Source: Paraburkholderia acidipaludis NBRC 101816 (lineage in GTDB: Bacteria; Pseudomonadota; Gammaproteobacteria; Burkholderiales; Burkholderiaceae). Taken from it: 64,000 bases of DNA. The position numbers and the translations under genes are program-made. The stretch spans positions 296,621 to 360,620 of the forward strand of contig NZ_BAXZ01000006.1 in NCBI RefSeq assembly GCF_000684975.1. Reading direction: 5' to 3'. Shown piece after piece: positions 1-8,080 of this stretch (its first letter is position 1; each line of letters starts with the position of its first letter). The notes below the pieces were generated by a model. That model was not told the origin of the DNA, ran no database searches, and saw nothing but the letters and a program-made list of their open reading frames with translations.

Positions 1-41
1 TCCCCCGCGCGGCGTTCTGCCCCCAACTTCGAGGAGCGCGC

Positions 42-1367
42 ATGGACCATCGCACCCGCGAAGACCACCTGCCCGACGGCCTCACGAAGAGCACGGCCGC
101 CGCCGTGCGCGAGGCGCTGGAGGGACGCCGCCGCGGCGCGGCATTGCTGCTGCCGCTTGCGGGGCCGGCCGTGGTGGTGTCGGTGGCGTACATGGACCCC
201 GGCAATTTCGCGACCAACATCCAGGCGGGCGCGCGCTACGGTTATGCGCTGTTGTGGGTCGTGCTGCTCGCGAACGGGGTGGCCATGCTGTTTCAGGGAC
301 TTTCCGCGAAGCTCGGCATCGTCACGGGGCGCAATCTCGCCGAGCTGTGCCGCGAGCGTCTGCCCGCGCCGCTCGTCTGGGCGATGTGGGGCGTGAGCGA
401 AATCGCGGCAATGGCGACGGATCTCGCCGAATTCCTCGGTGGCGCGATCGGCCTCTCGCTGCTCTTTCATCTGCCGCTCATGGCGGGCATGGTCGTCACG
501 GCAATCGTCACCTATGTCCTGCTGCTGTTCGAGCGCGCGGGTTTCCGGCCGCTCGAGCTCGTGATCGGCGGGCTCGTCGGCATCATCGGGCTGTGCTATC
601 TGCTGGAGCTCTTCATCGCGCCCATCGCCTGGCCCAGCGTGTTTCGCCACCTCGCCGCGCCGCGCCTGCCCGACGCGCAGGCCGTGACGATCGCCGTGGG
701 CATCATCGGCGCGACGGTCATGCCGCACGCCCTCTTCCTGCATTCGGGCCTCACCCAGGCGCGCGTGCCGCCGCGCAACGACCTCGAACGCACGCGCCTC
801 GTGCGCTTTTCCAACATCGAGGTGGTGATCGCGCTGTCGCTCGCCGGCCTCATCAACATGGCCATGGTCATCATGGCCTCGGGCGCCTTCCATGCGGGCC
901 ATCCGGACGTCGCCGAGATCGAAAGCGCCTACCGCACGCTCGCCCCGCTGCTCGGCATGGGCGCGGCCGGCATCTTTCTGCTTTCGCTGATCGCCTCGGG
1001 CATTTCGAGCTCGGTCGTGGGCACGCTCGCGGGGCAGATGATCATGCAGGGCTTCGTCGGCTTCCAGATTCCGCTCTGGCTGCGCCGCGTCGTGACCATG
1101 GTGCCGAGCTTCGCCGTGGTCGGCTTCGGCGTGAACGCCACCCAGGCGCTCGTCATGAGCCAGGTCGTGCTGAGCCTCGCGCTGCCCGTGCCCATGATCG
1201 CCCTCGTCTGGCTCACGAGCCGCGCCGACTTGATGGGGCCGCATCGTAACCGCACCTTCACGGTCTGGCTCGCCGTGGCCGGCGCGGCCGCCGTGCTCGC
1301 GCTCAACGCGATCCTGCTCGCCCAGACCTTCGGCATGACGGTGCCCGGCTTGCCGGGACCGGGCTGA
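42..1367 (+). CDS. mntH: Nramp-family Mn2+/Fe2+ transporter (MntH type)
   Basis: A 441-residue polytopic inner-membrane protein expected to import divalent metal, mainly Mn2+ and Fe2+, driven by protons. The helix-1 metal motif DPGN is at residues 52-55 and the helix-6 motif MPH at 227-229, so the canonical transition-metal ligands (Asp, Asn, Met) are all present. Length fits the family's 11 to 12 helices. The ATG follows a good GAGGAG ribosome site. It is monocistronic, followed by a terminator at 1421-1453. The upstream promoter lies outside the window, so Mn or Fe regulation cannot be judged. A second, divergent Nramp relative lies at 36.2-37.5 kb. The family call is secure; the metal preference is inferred from the motifs. 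Confidence 0.93.
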   Translation: MDHRTREDHLPDGLTKSTAAAVREALEGRRRGAALLLPLAGPAVVVSVAYMDPGNFATNIQAGARYGYALLWVVLLANGVAMLFQGLSAKLGIVTGRNLAELCRERLPAPLVWAMWGVSEIAAMATDLAEFLGGAIGLSLLFHLPLMAGMVVTAIVTYVLLLFERAGFRPLELVIGGLVGIIGLCYLLELFIAPIAWPSVFRHLAAPRLPDAQAVTIAVGIIGATVMPHALFLHSGLTQARVPPRNDLERTRLVRFSNIEVVIALSLAGLINMAMVIMASGAFHAGHPDVAEIESAYRTLAPLLGMGAAGIFLLSLIASGISSSVVGTLAGQMIMQGFVGFQIPLWLRRVVTMVPSFAVVGFGVNATQALVMSQVVLSLALPVPMIALVWLTSRADLMGPHRNRTFTVWLAVAGAAAVLALNAILLAQTFGMTVPGLPGPG

Positions 1368-1420
1368 GGCGATCTTCAGCGTGCAAAGTCGCGCGAAACC
1401 ATGCACCATAAGCTTTTTCG

Positions 1421-1453
1421 CCGCGCCGGGCCGAACTCCGGGCGCGGTTTTTT
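1421..1453 (+). terminator. Rho-independent terminator after mntH-like gene
   Basis: A GC-rich inverted repeat (CCGCGCC at 1421-1427 pairing with GGCGCGG at 1441-1447) is followed directly by six T residues at 1448-1453. It lies between the transporter stop and the zwf start. Confidence 0.75.
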
Positions 1454-1528
1454 CCGCAACCGGCGCGCCCCGCGCGCCCGATAAGCGCCGCAAGGCGCCT
1501 TATTCCCTTTGCCCACCAGCGACCTGCC

Positions 1529-3004
1529 ATGACGAATCAGACTGCCCAAGCCGCGCCCGACCAGCCCGTCGACATGATCATCTTCGGCGGCGGCGGCGAT
1601 CTGGCTGCACGCAAACTGCTGCCCGCCCTCTACATGGCGCACCTGCACCGCAACCTGCCGCCCGAAACGCGCATCATCGCGGTGGGCCGCAAGGACTGGA
1701 GCATCGATCAGTACCGCGCCTTCATGAACGAGCAGTCGCGTCCGTTCATCGACGCCAAGGCCTTCGACGCCGCCGCCTGGGACCGCTTCCTCGGTCTGTT
1801 CCAGTACGTGATCATCGACGTCAACCTGGCCGAGGACTATGCCCGGCTCAAATCGGCCTCGCGCGCCGAGGCGATACGCGTGTTCTATCTCTCGACCTCG
1901 CCGGAACTCTTCACGACGATCTGCGACAACCTCACGTCGGCGGGCCTCGTGGACGAACGTTCGCGCGTCGTGCTGGAAAAGCCGCTGGGCCACGACCTCG
2001 CTTCGGCCCAGGAAATCAACGAATCGGTGGGCCGTCATTTCGCCGAGCCGCAGATCTATCGCATCGACCACTATCTGGGCAAGGAAACGGTGCAGAACCT
2101 GATGGTGCTGCGCTTCGGCAATCCGATCTTCGGGCCGCTGTGGCAGGCGCCGTATATCCGCAGCGTGCAGATCACGGTGGCGGAGACGGTGGGCGTGGGC
2201 AGCCGCGCGGGCTTCTACGACCACACGGGCGCGCTGCGCGACATGGTGCAGAACCACCTGCTGCAACTCTTGTGCATCGTGGCCATGGAGCCGCCCGTCT
2301 CGCTCGACGCGGACGCCGTGCGCGACGAAAAGCTCAAGGTGCTGCGTTCGCTGCGCCCGATGACGCTGGCCGACATCGCGCGCGACACGGTGCGCGGCCA
2401 GTACGCGGCGGGCGCCGTGGACGGCAAGCCCGTGAAGGGCTACCTGGAAGAGGACAACGTGCCGGCCAACAGCCGCGCGGAAACCTTCGTCGCGCTGCGC
2501 GCCCACATCAACAACTGGCGCTGGGCCAACGTGCCGTTCTTTCTGCGCACGGGCAAGCGCATGCAGAAGCGCCAGTCGGAGATCGTCATCGAGTTCGCCG
2601 ACCTGCCGTTCTCGATCTTCCCGAGCGGCCCGCGCAACTACGGCAACCGCCTCGTGATCCAGCTTCAGCCCGAAGAGTCGATCCAGTTGCAGATGCTCGC
2701 CAAGGAGCCGGGCAGCGGCATGAACATGCTGCCGGTGAGCCTGAATCTGGACCTGCAGCAGGCCATTCCCGAGCGCCGCGCGGAAGCCTACGAGCGCCTC
2801 CTGATCGACGTGATCCGCGGCCGCCTCACGCACTTCATGCGCCGCGACGAACTGGAAGCGGCGTGGTCGTGGGTCGAGCCGATCCTCTCCGGCTGGGAAG
2901 AGCTGGGCGACCGGCCGCGCAGCTACACGGCGGGGACGTTCGGCCCGGCGGCGTCTTCGGCGCTGCTGGCGCGCGAAGGCATGTCGTGGGCCGAAGAGGC
3001 CTGA
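1529..3004 (+). CDS. zwf: Glucose-6-phosphate 1-dehydrogenase
   Basis: A 491-residue cytoplasmic enzyme that oxidises glucose 6-phosphate to 6-phosphogluconolactone with NADP+ (or NAD+). This is the entry to the oxidative pentose phosphate and Entner-Doudoroff routes. The N-terminal Rossmann motif GGGGDLAARK is near residue 20. The active-site signature RIDHYLGK is at 178-185, with the catalytic His in HYLGK. Length is normal for the family (about 490). Unlike many proteobacterial loci, no pgl, glk or hexR gene flanks it, so this copy stands alone between an Nramp gene and a convergent TPR/ATP-grasp gene. Whether it is the only zwf cannot be told from this window. Confidence 0.96.
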   Translation: MTNQTAQAAPDQPVDMIIFGGGGDLAARKLLPALYMAHLHRNLPPETRIIAVGRKDWSIDQYRAFMNEQSRPFIDAKAFDAAAWDRFLGLFQYVIIDVNLAEDYARLKSASRAEAIRVFYLSTSPELFTTICDNLTSAGLVDERSRVVLEKPLGHDLASAQEINESVGRHFAEPQIYRIDHYLGKETVQNLMVLRFGNPIFGPLWQAPYIRSVQITVAETVGVGSRAGFYDHTGALRDMVQNHLLQLLCIVAMEPPVSLDADAVRDEKLKVLRSLRPMTLADIARDTVRGQYAAGAVDGKPVKGYLEEDNVPANSRAETFVALRAHINNWRWANVPFFLRTGKRMQKRQSEIVIEFADLPFSIFPSGPRNYGNRLVIQLQPEESIQLQMLAKEPGSGMNMLPVSLNLDLQQAIPERRAEAYERLLIDVIRGRLTHFMRRDELEAAWSWVEPILSGWEELGDRPRSYTAGTFGPAASSALLAREGMSWAEEA

Positions 3005-3020
3005 GCCGCTGAGATGTAAC

Positions 3021-3052
3021 GGCGCCGCCCGCCTGTTTCGCGGCGCGGCGCC
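3021..3052. terminator. Inverted repeat between convergent genes
   Basis: GGCGCCGC (3021-3028) and GCGGCGCC (3045-3052) form a perfect 8-bp stem around a 16-nt loop, between the convergent zwf and TPR/ATP-grasp genes. No strong T-run is visible on either side, so a role as a bidirectional terminator is only plausible. Confidence 0.4.
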
Positions 3053-3064
3053 AGTCGAAACGCC

Positions 3065-4417
3065 TCAGACCCTCGTAGCCATGCGCGCGCGCATCATCGC
3101 TTCGAACGCCTCCGCGATCTGCTGCACGTAGACGTTCTTGTGCGCGAGTTCGCCGTCAGGGCGCTCGCGATGCACGAGCATGGTCGCGTTCGCCTCGAAC
3201 ACGAAAACGCTGCCATCGGGCAGCACCGTGAAATCCACGCCCGCGTAGTCGAGATCGAGGCGCCGGCCGATGGCGGCGATCGCCGCCGCGCCGCGCTCGC
3301 CGAGCGCCGCAACGGGATCGGCAAGAAAGCGCGCCTCTTCTTCGAGCTTCCGGCGCACGCCCTCCATCTCCGCGGAAAAGTAATGCACCATCCAGTGCGG
3401 CGAAATCGCGAGATGGTACGGATACGGCACGCGATCCACGAAGGCAATACGGTATTTGCGGCATGAACCGTCGGCGTCGCGCGTGTCGCGAAACGCGCTG
3501 ACGTAGAACGAGCCCGTTTGCGCGGCGAGCGCGGCTTCGAGCTGGGCCTCGGTGTCGCAACGCACGAGCCCTTCGCCGCCATGCGTCGCGACGGGCCTCA
3601 CGAGCAGCGGCAGGCGCAGGCCCGCCGCGGCTATGCGCTGCCGCGAGTTGGCGTGCGCTTTGTCCGACGCTGTGTCGTCCGTTGGCCGCGCAAGATCGAC
3701 GCGTATGCACGGCGCAGTCCGCACATCCTGCAAACCCTGCAGCAACGCCGGCAACCGGTCGCGACGCGTTTCGGCAACGCGTTCCGGCACGTTGAGCAAC
3801 GGGCGCGTGCAGGTTTGCGCGAACTGCGCGATGCGCGCAAGAAGCGGTTCCGCAATGTCGGGATCGCCCACCGCGTTGAACACGAGATCGAACGGCGGCA
3901 GGCCCGCGTCCTCTGCGGGCGGCGCATAGTCGACGGCGTATTTGATGCGTCCGTTGTGCGGCGTGGGCACGAGCAGGTCGAACGGCACGTTGCCCGACGA
4001 ACGGCCCGCGCACAGCAACAGCACCCGGCGCGACGGCTGCCCCGACGTTTCCACGTAGACGCGCTGCAACGCATAAGCGCGCTCGCGGCAGCGCTGGGCA
4101 TGATCGTCATTCCCCGCCTTCGCGTGGATCGCCGCGAGGTTTTGCCAGGCGGCGGCCTGCCCGGCGTCGAGACCGAGCGCAAGCTCATACCAGCGCCGGG
4201 CGCGCGCATGATCGCCCTTCATGAAGTAGCCGGTCGCGACCATGCCGACGCGCTGGGCGCCCTCGCCAACGATGCCCGCCTTACAGGATTCGAGCGCCTC
4301 GGCGGCGATCAGATGCGCGAGCGCGCCCAGTTCGTCGCCGCTCGCGCGTGCGCTCTGCGCCGCTTCGCGCAGCAGCGCGGGCGTGTCCGTGAGGTCCGGA
4401 AGCAGCTCGCCGGTCAC
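3065..4417 (-). CDS. TPR-containing ATP-grasp-like protein
   Basis: A 450-residue protein. The N-terminal third (about residues 15-115) is helical with TPR-like repeats. The rest resembles an ATP-grasp fold: a lid or nucleotide region around LLVRPVATHGGEGLVRC (about residue 275) and a C-terminal Mg/ATP motif DYAGVDFTVLPDG followed by VFEANATM, as in RimK or D-Ala-D-Ala ligase-like enzymes. ATP-grasp enzymes ligate carboxylates to amines or thiols; the substrate here is unknown. The GTG start overlaps the stop of the upstream 44-residue peptide gene by 3 bases, which implies translational coupling. No signal peptide is visible, so it is probably cytoplasmic. The fold assignment is good; no specific function is claimed. 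Confidence 0.8.
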   Translation of the reverse strand: MTGELLPDLTDTPALLREAAQSARASGDELGALAHLIAAEALESCKAGIVGEGAQRVGMVATGYFMKGDHARARRWYELALGLDAGQAAAWQNLAAIHAKAGNDDHAQRCRERAYALQRVYVETSGQPSRRVLLLCAGRSSGNVPFDLLVPTPHNGRIKYAVDYAPPAEDAGLPPFDLVFNAVGDPDIAEPLLARIAQFAQTCTRPLLNVPERVAETRRDRLPALLQGLQDVRTAPCIRVDLARPTDDTASDKAHANSRQRIAAAGLRLPLLVRPVATHGGEGLVRCDTEAQLEAALAAQTGSFYVSAFRDTRDADGSCRKYRIAFVDRVPYPYHLAISPHWMVHYFSAEMEGVRRKLEEEARFLADPVAALGERGAAAIAAIGRRLDLDYAGVDFTVLPDGSVFVFEANATMLVHRERPDGELAHKNVYVQQIAEAFEAMMRARMATRV

Positions 4418-4548
4418 GGCCGGAAGAGATCGAGCCCAGCGAACGCCACCACGCCGCTCAGCACGATCATGGGAACCGAATGACGACCGAGAAACAAAAT
4501 GGCTGCCGCGAGCCAGCTGGAAATGAAGAAAGCGCCGATGCGCCGCAT
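4414..4548 (-). CDS. 44-residue membrane peptide upstream of TPR/ATP-grasp gene
   Basis: A short gene. The ATG at 4548 is preceded by GGAG at good spacing, and the TGA stop overlaps the GTG start of the TPR/ATP-grasp gene. The peptide begins MRRIGAFFISSW and is hydrophobic over two stretches (about residues 5-21 and 26-40), with two arginines at the N-terminus, so it is probably inserted in the inner membrane. The ribosome site, the coupling overlap and the non-random hydrophobic composition support it as real. It could be a membrane partner of the downstream protein or a translational leader for it. I recognise no family. Confidence 0.6.
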   Translation of the reverse strand: MRRIGAFFISSWLAAAILFLGRHSVPMIVLSGVVAFAGLDLFRP

Positions 4549-4583
4549 GATGAAACTCCGTTACCCTTGATGCGCTGTTGCGC

Positions 4584-5000
4584 TCAGCCTAGCGTCGTAC
4601 GCGCGCTGCGCAGCCGCGTGACGGTCTCCACGAACACGTCGCCGCCCAGCGTGCGCTTGAGACGCCCCGTGACGGCCGCGCTCGCGCCGTTGAGCGCCTC
4701 GCGTATCGCGAGCGCCTGCGCGGTGGGGACGATCGCCACCTCCCGCCCGTCGCCTTCGGTGCGGCGGCGCTCCACGTAGCCGCGCGCTTCGAGGCCGTCG
4801 AGCACGCGCGTAGCCGTGGGCCGTGCAATCGAAAGCAGGTCGGCCAGTTCGCGCTGAAGCAGGCCCGGACGCTCCATCACCGCGCGCAGCATGAAACCCT
4901 GCGGCGGCGTGAGATCGAAGCGCTCGAAGGCATCGGCCCATTCACGCTCGAGCCGCCGCGCGAGCGCCGACGTGTTGAAGTAGAGACACTGGTCGAACAT
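4584..5000 (-). CDS. MarR-family transcriptional regulator
   Basis: A 138-residue protein with a winged helix-turn-helix: the helices around LLQRELADLLSIARPTATRV (about residues 50-69) and the wing ERRRTEGDGREV (about 79-90) are typical MarR features. The ORF starts with ATG close to the intergenic region shared with the divergent acetoacetyl-CoA synthetase gene. It lies upstream of the 44-residue peptide gene on the same strand with a 35-bp gap, so it may be the first gene of a three-gene unit. Ligand and targets are unknown; members usually repress themselves and the divergent neighbour. Confidence 0.88.
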   Translation of the reverse strand: MFDQCLYFNTSALARRLEREWADAFERFDLTPPQGFMLRAVMERPGLLQRELADLLSIARPTATRVLDGLEARGYVERRRTEGDGREVAIVPTAQALAIREALNGASAAVTGRLKRTLGGDVFVETVTRLRSARTTLG

Positions 5001-5168
5001 GCACGAAGCATACCCTGCTATCGTTAGCTATGCAACCATTTTCGCGCCGGGTCTCGGCATTCCTCGGCGTTTACACCGTCTAGCGCGGCGCACGGAAAAA
5101 ATGGTACCCAATGAGGGGACGCGCGGCGCCTGACCGCCGCCCTTCGTTCTCCGAGGAAAACCGCCATC
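5001..5168. promoter_or_regulatory. Divergent promoter region, marR / acetoacetyl-CoA synthetase
   Basis: A 168-bp region between divergent starts. It holds a short inverted repeat GCTA-TCGT-TAGC at 5017-5028, just upstream of the marR ATG, which is a weak candidate MarR operator. No clear sigma-70 boxes were assigned. Confidence 0.3.
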
Positions 5169-7202
5169 GTGACCCCGCCTCTGGAAGCCGCCGACGCCCC
5201 CGCGTGGGTGCCCTCGCCCGACACCGTCGCCCGCGCGCGCGTCACCGAATTCACGCAGTGGCTCGCACGCGAGCGCGGCCTGGCGTTCGACGGCTACGAC
5301 GCGCTATGGCGCTGGTCCGTCGATGATCTCGACGGCTTCTGGTCGGCGCTGTGGGACTGGGCCGACCTGCGCTCGGCCACGCCGCGCGGCAAGCCGCTCG
5401 AAAACGCCTCGATGCCCGGCGCGCGCTGGTTTCCGGGCGCCACCCTCAATTACGTCGAACAGGCCTTCCGCCACGCCACGCCCGCGCGCCCCGCCATCGT
5501 CTGGCGCAACGAGGCCGGCGAGCACGGCGAACTCGGCTGGGCCGAACTCGAGCGCCAGGTGGCCGCGCTCGCCGCCGCCCTGCGGCAGATGGGCGTGAAG
5601 CGCGGCGATCGCGTCGCCGCCTTCATGCCGAACATCCCGCACACCATCGTGGCATTCCTCGCCGCCGCGAGCCTCGGCGCGATCTGGTCGGTCTGCTCGC
5701 CCGACATGGGACGGCTGGCCGTGCTCGACCGCTTCCGCCAGATCGAACCCACTGTGCTGATCGCCGTCGACGGCTACCGTTACGGCGGCAAGCCGCACGA
5801 CCGCCGCGCGCTGCTGGGCGAGCTGCTGGCCGAACTGCCATGCGTGCGCCATGTCGTGCTCGTGCCGTATCTTGACACCGAGCACGATCCCAAGGCCGAC
5901 GCGGCCGGGATCGTGCGCGGCAACGGTGCGCAAGGCCACGCCTGGGCGGACGCCATCGCCGGCGACGCGGCGCTCGCGCCCGAGCCCGTCCCCTTCGACC
6001 AACCGCTCTGGATCGTCTACTCGTCGGGCACGACGGGGCTGCCCAAGCCCATCGTCCATTCGCACGGCGGCATCATGCTCGAGCAGGTCAAGATCGCCGC
6101 GCTGCACCTCGACCTGCGGCCCGGCGACCGCTTCAACTGGTTCTCCAGCACGGGCTGGATCATGTGGAACTGCCAGGTGGCCGGCCTGCTCGTGGGCGCC
6201 ACGCTGTGCCTCTACGACGGCAACCCCGGCTACCCCGACATGGGCGCGCTATGGCGCTTCGTCGGCGACGCGCGGGCCAACTTCTTCGGCGCGGGCGCCG
6301 CCTTCTTCCAGGCCTGCCTGAAGGCGGGCGTCGAACCTCGGCAGGAATCCGAACTATCGGCCCTGCGCGCGGTCGGCTCGACCGGTTCGCCGCTCCCGGC
6401 AGAAGGCTATCGCTGGATCCTCGATCATGTCGGCGACGTATGGATCGCCGCGATTTCCGGCGGCACCGACTTTGCCGGCTGTTTCGTGGCGGGCGTGCCC
6501 ACGCTGCCCGTGCGGCTCGGCGAAATGCAGTGCCGGTGCCTGGGCGCCCGCGTCGAAGCATTCGACGACGCGGGCCGGCCGCTCATCGACGAAGTGGGCG
6601 AGCTCGTCTGCACGGCGCCCATGCCTTCAATGCCGCTCTACTTCTGGAACGACGCCGGCGACACGCGCTATCGCGACAGCTACTTCGACGTCTGGCCCGG
6701 CATCTGGCGCCACGGCGACTGGGTGCGCATCACGGAACGCGGCGGCGCGATCATCTATGGCCGCTCCGACGCAACAATCAACCGCCACGGCATCCGCATG
6801 GGCACGAGCGAGCTGTATCGCGCGGTGGAGGACTTGCCCGAGATACTCGACAGCCTCGTCGCCGATCTCGAGTACCTGGGGCGCGAATCGTACATGCCGC
6901 TCTTCGTCGTGCTGCGCGAGGGCGCCGTGCTCACGCCCGAGCTGAAGGCGGCGATACGCGAGCGCATCAAGGTCGCGCTCTCGGCACGGCACGTGCCCGA
7001 CGACGTGTTCCAGATCGACGCGGTGCCGCGCACGCTCTCGGGCAAGAAGATGGAGTTGCCCATCAAGAAGCTCTTGCTGGGGCAGCCGCTCGAAAAGGTC
7101 GCGAATCCGGGGACGATGGCCAACCCCGAATCGCTCGCCTGGTTCAGCGAGTTCGCGCGCGAGCTGGCGGCGCGTGGCGGACCCGGCAAACCTGCCGCTT
7201 AG
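5169..7202 (+). CDS. Acetoacetyl-CoA synthetase (acetoacetate-CoA ligase)
   Basis: A 677-residue acyl-adenylate-forming enzyme that activates acetoacetate with ATP and CoA, feeding ketone bodies and polyhydroxybutyrate breakdown products into central metabolism. The P-loop-like motif YSSGTTGLPKP is at about 284-294. The late motif GRSDATINRHGIRMG and the C-terminal catalytic lysine region RTLSGKKMELP are both present. Length matches acetoacetate-CoA ligases (about 650-680) rather than short acyl-CoA synthetases, and the N-terminal ACAS-like segment WSVDDLDGFW is typical. It starts with GTG, preceded by GAGGA at a longish distance. A MarR regulator lies divergently upstream. Other acyl-CoA ligase substrates are possible but less likely. 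Confidence 0.92.
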   Translation: MTPPLEAADAPAWVPSPDTVARARVTEFTQWLARERGLAFDGYDALWRWSVDDLDGFWSALWDWADLRSATPRGKPLENASMPGARWFPGATLNYVEQAFRHATPARPAIVWRNEAGEHGELGWAELERQVAALAAALRQMGVKRGDRVAAFMPNIPHTIVAFLAAASLGAIWSVCSPDMGRLAVLDRFRQIEPTVLIAVDGYRYGGKPHDRRALLGELLAELPCVRHVVLVPYLDTEHDPKADAAGIVRGNGAQGHAWADAIAGDAALAPEPVPFDQPLWIVYSSGTTGLPKPIVHSHGGIMLEQVKIAALHLDLRPGDRFNWFSSTGWIMWNCQVAGLLVGATLCLYDGNPGYPDMGALWRFVGDARANFFGAGAAFFQACLKAGVEPRQESELSALRAVGSTGSPLPAEGYRWILDHVGDVWIAAISGGTDFAGCFVAGVPTLPVRLGEMQCRCLGARVEAFDDAGRPLIDEVGELVCTAPMPSMPLYFWNDAGDTRYRDSYFDVWPGIWRHGDWVRITERGGAIIYGRSDATINRHGIRMGTSELYRAVEDLPEILDSLVADLEYLGRESYMPLFVVLREGAVLTPELKAAIRERIKVALSARHVPDDVFQIDAVPRTLSGKKMELPIKKLLLGQPLEKVANPGTMANPESLAWFSEFARELAARGGPGKPAA

Positions 7203-7346
7203 CGCTGCCCTCGTGCCTGGCTTTTGGGCCTCGCCAAAGGCCTTGCTCAGGGCGTCGATCATGGCCGTTATTCCGCTATCGGACCCCGGACCTTCGGCGG
7301 AAAACGCCCCAGCGTGTAAACTGTCAGGTTTTTGTCTCCCGCAGGT

Positions 7347-8069
7347 ATGGTTCAAGCCCCCCTGCAAGCGGCACTGAGCGGTCCGACCCTCGTTCGCCTG
7401 CTTGCTCGTCTGGCCGAAGCCGACGTATCCGAACCGCAGGCGTCCCTCGCCGACCGTCTGAGCCAGTGGCTCGGCTGGACCGACGCGATCGCGCTCTCGA
7501 CCGCGCTGAGCGCCTCGCCGAACGCCCCGCCGGACCCGTCTCGCGCGGGCGTGGCGCAGGCGCTCGACCGCGAGGATGCCGCGCTCGTCGTGACGGCGCG
7601 CAGCGCGCTCACGAAGATGATCACGCGCGCGTGCGCCCCGGCCAACGCGCGGCGCGGCGCGCGCGAAACCGCCGAAGCCCCGGCGCCTGCCGACTTCGCC
7701 GAGTTCCGCCAGGACTATCTGTCGATCCAGCAGGCCATGGAGACGGAAATCGGCCAGTTGCGCAAGCGCCTGCGCGCGCTGCTCGCGGCGCGCACGCCAG
7801 CGCTCGCGCGCCTCGCGGCCGTGGACGCGATCATGGAGCGCTCGCTCGGCGCGCGCGAACAGCGCCTGCTGGCCTCGGTCCCCGCGCTGCTGGCGACGCA
7901 CTTCGAGCGCCTGCGCCGCGCCGCGCAGCAGGCGCCCGACGAGGCGCCGGCCGCATCCGGCGCATGGCTTGCCGCGTTCCGCAAGGAAATGCAGAGCGTG
8001 CTGCTCGCCGAACTCGACATCCGGTTCCAACCGGTGCAAGGGCTGCTCGCGGCCCTTCGCGCCCGCTAA
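7347..8069 (+). CDS. DUF3348 family protein, first gene of ZorAB-like block
   Basis: A 240-residue, mostly helical protein with no signal peptide or membrane segment. It matches what I know as DUF3348, a Burkholderiales family of unknown function. I chose the ATG at 7347; an in-frame TTG lies 15 bases upstream. The central part contains heptad-like helices (around FRQDYLSIQQAMETEIGQLRK). The stop is 11 bp before the ATG of the channel protein, so the genes are surely co-transcribed. Its constant company with the channel and OmpA genes suggests a cytoplasmic accessory or effector of that complex; this is inference. Confidence 0.85.
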   Translation: MVQAPLQAALSGPTLVRLLARLAEADVSEPQASLADRLSQWLGWTDAIALSTALSASPNAPPDPSRAGVAQALDREDAALVVTARSALTKMITRACAPANARRGARETAEAPAPADFAEFRQDYLSIQQAMETEIGQLRKRLRALLAARTPALARLAAVDAIMERSLGAREQRLLASVPALLATHFERLRRAAQQAPDEAPAASGAWLAAFRKEMQSVLLAELDIRFQPVQGLLAALRAR

Positions 8070-8080
8070 TTCAGCTCCTC

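Noticed and set aside
7174..7377. 67-codon frame after the acetoacetyl-CoA synthetase
   Set aside because: It overlaps two real genes and has no ribosome site or conserved pattern.
6164..8080. Upstream extension of the DUF802 frame through the acetoacetyl-CoA synthetase and DUF3348 genes
   Set aside because: The sequence before 8081 is the out-of-frame shadow of two real genes; the membrane protein clearly begins at the ATG at 8081.
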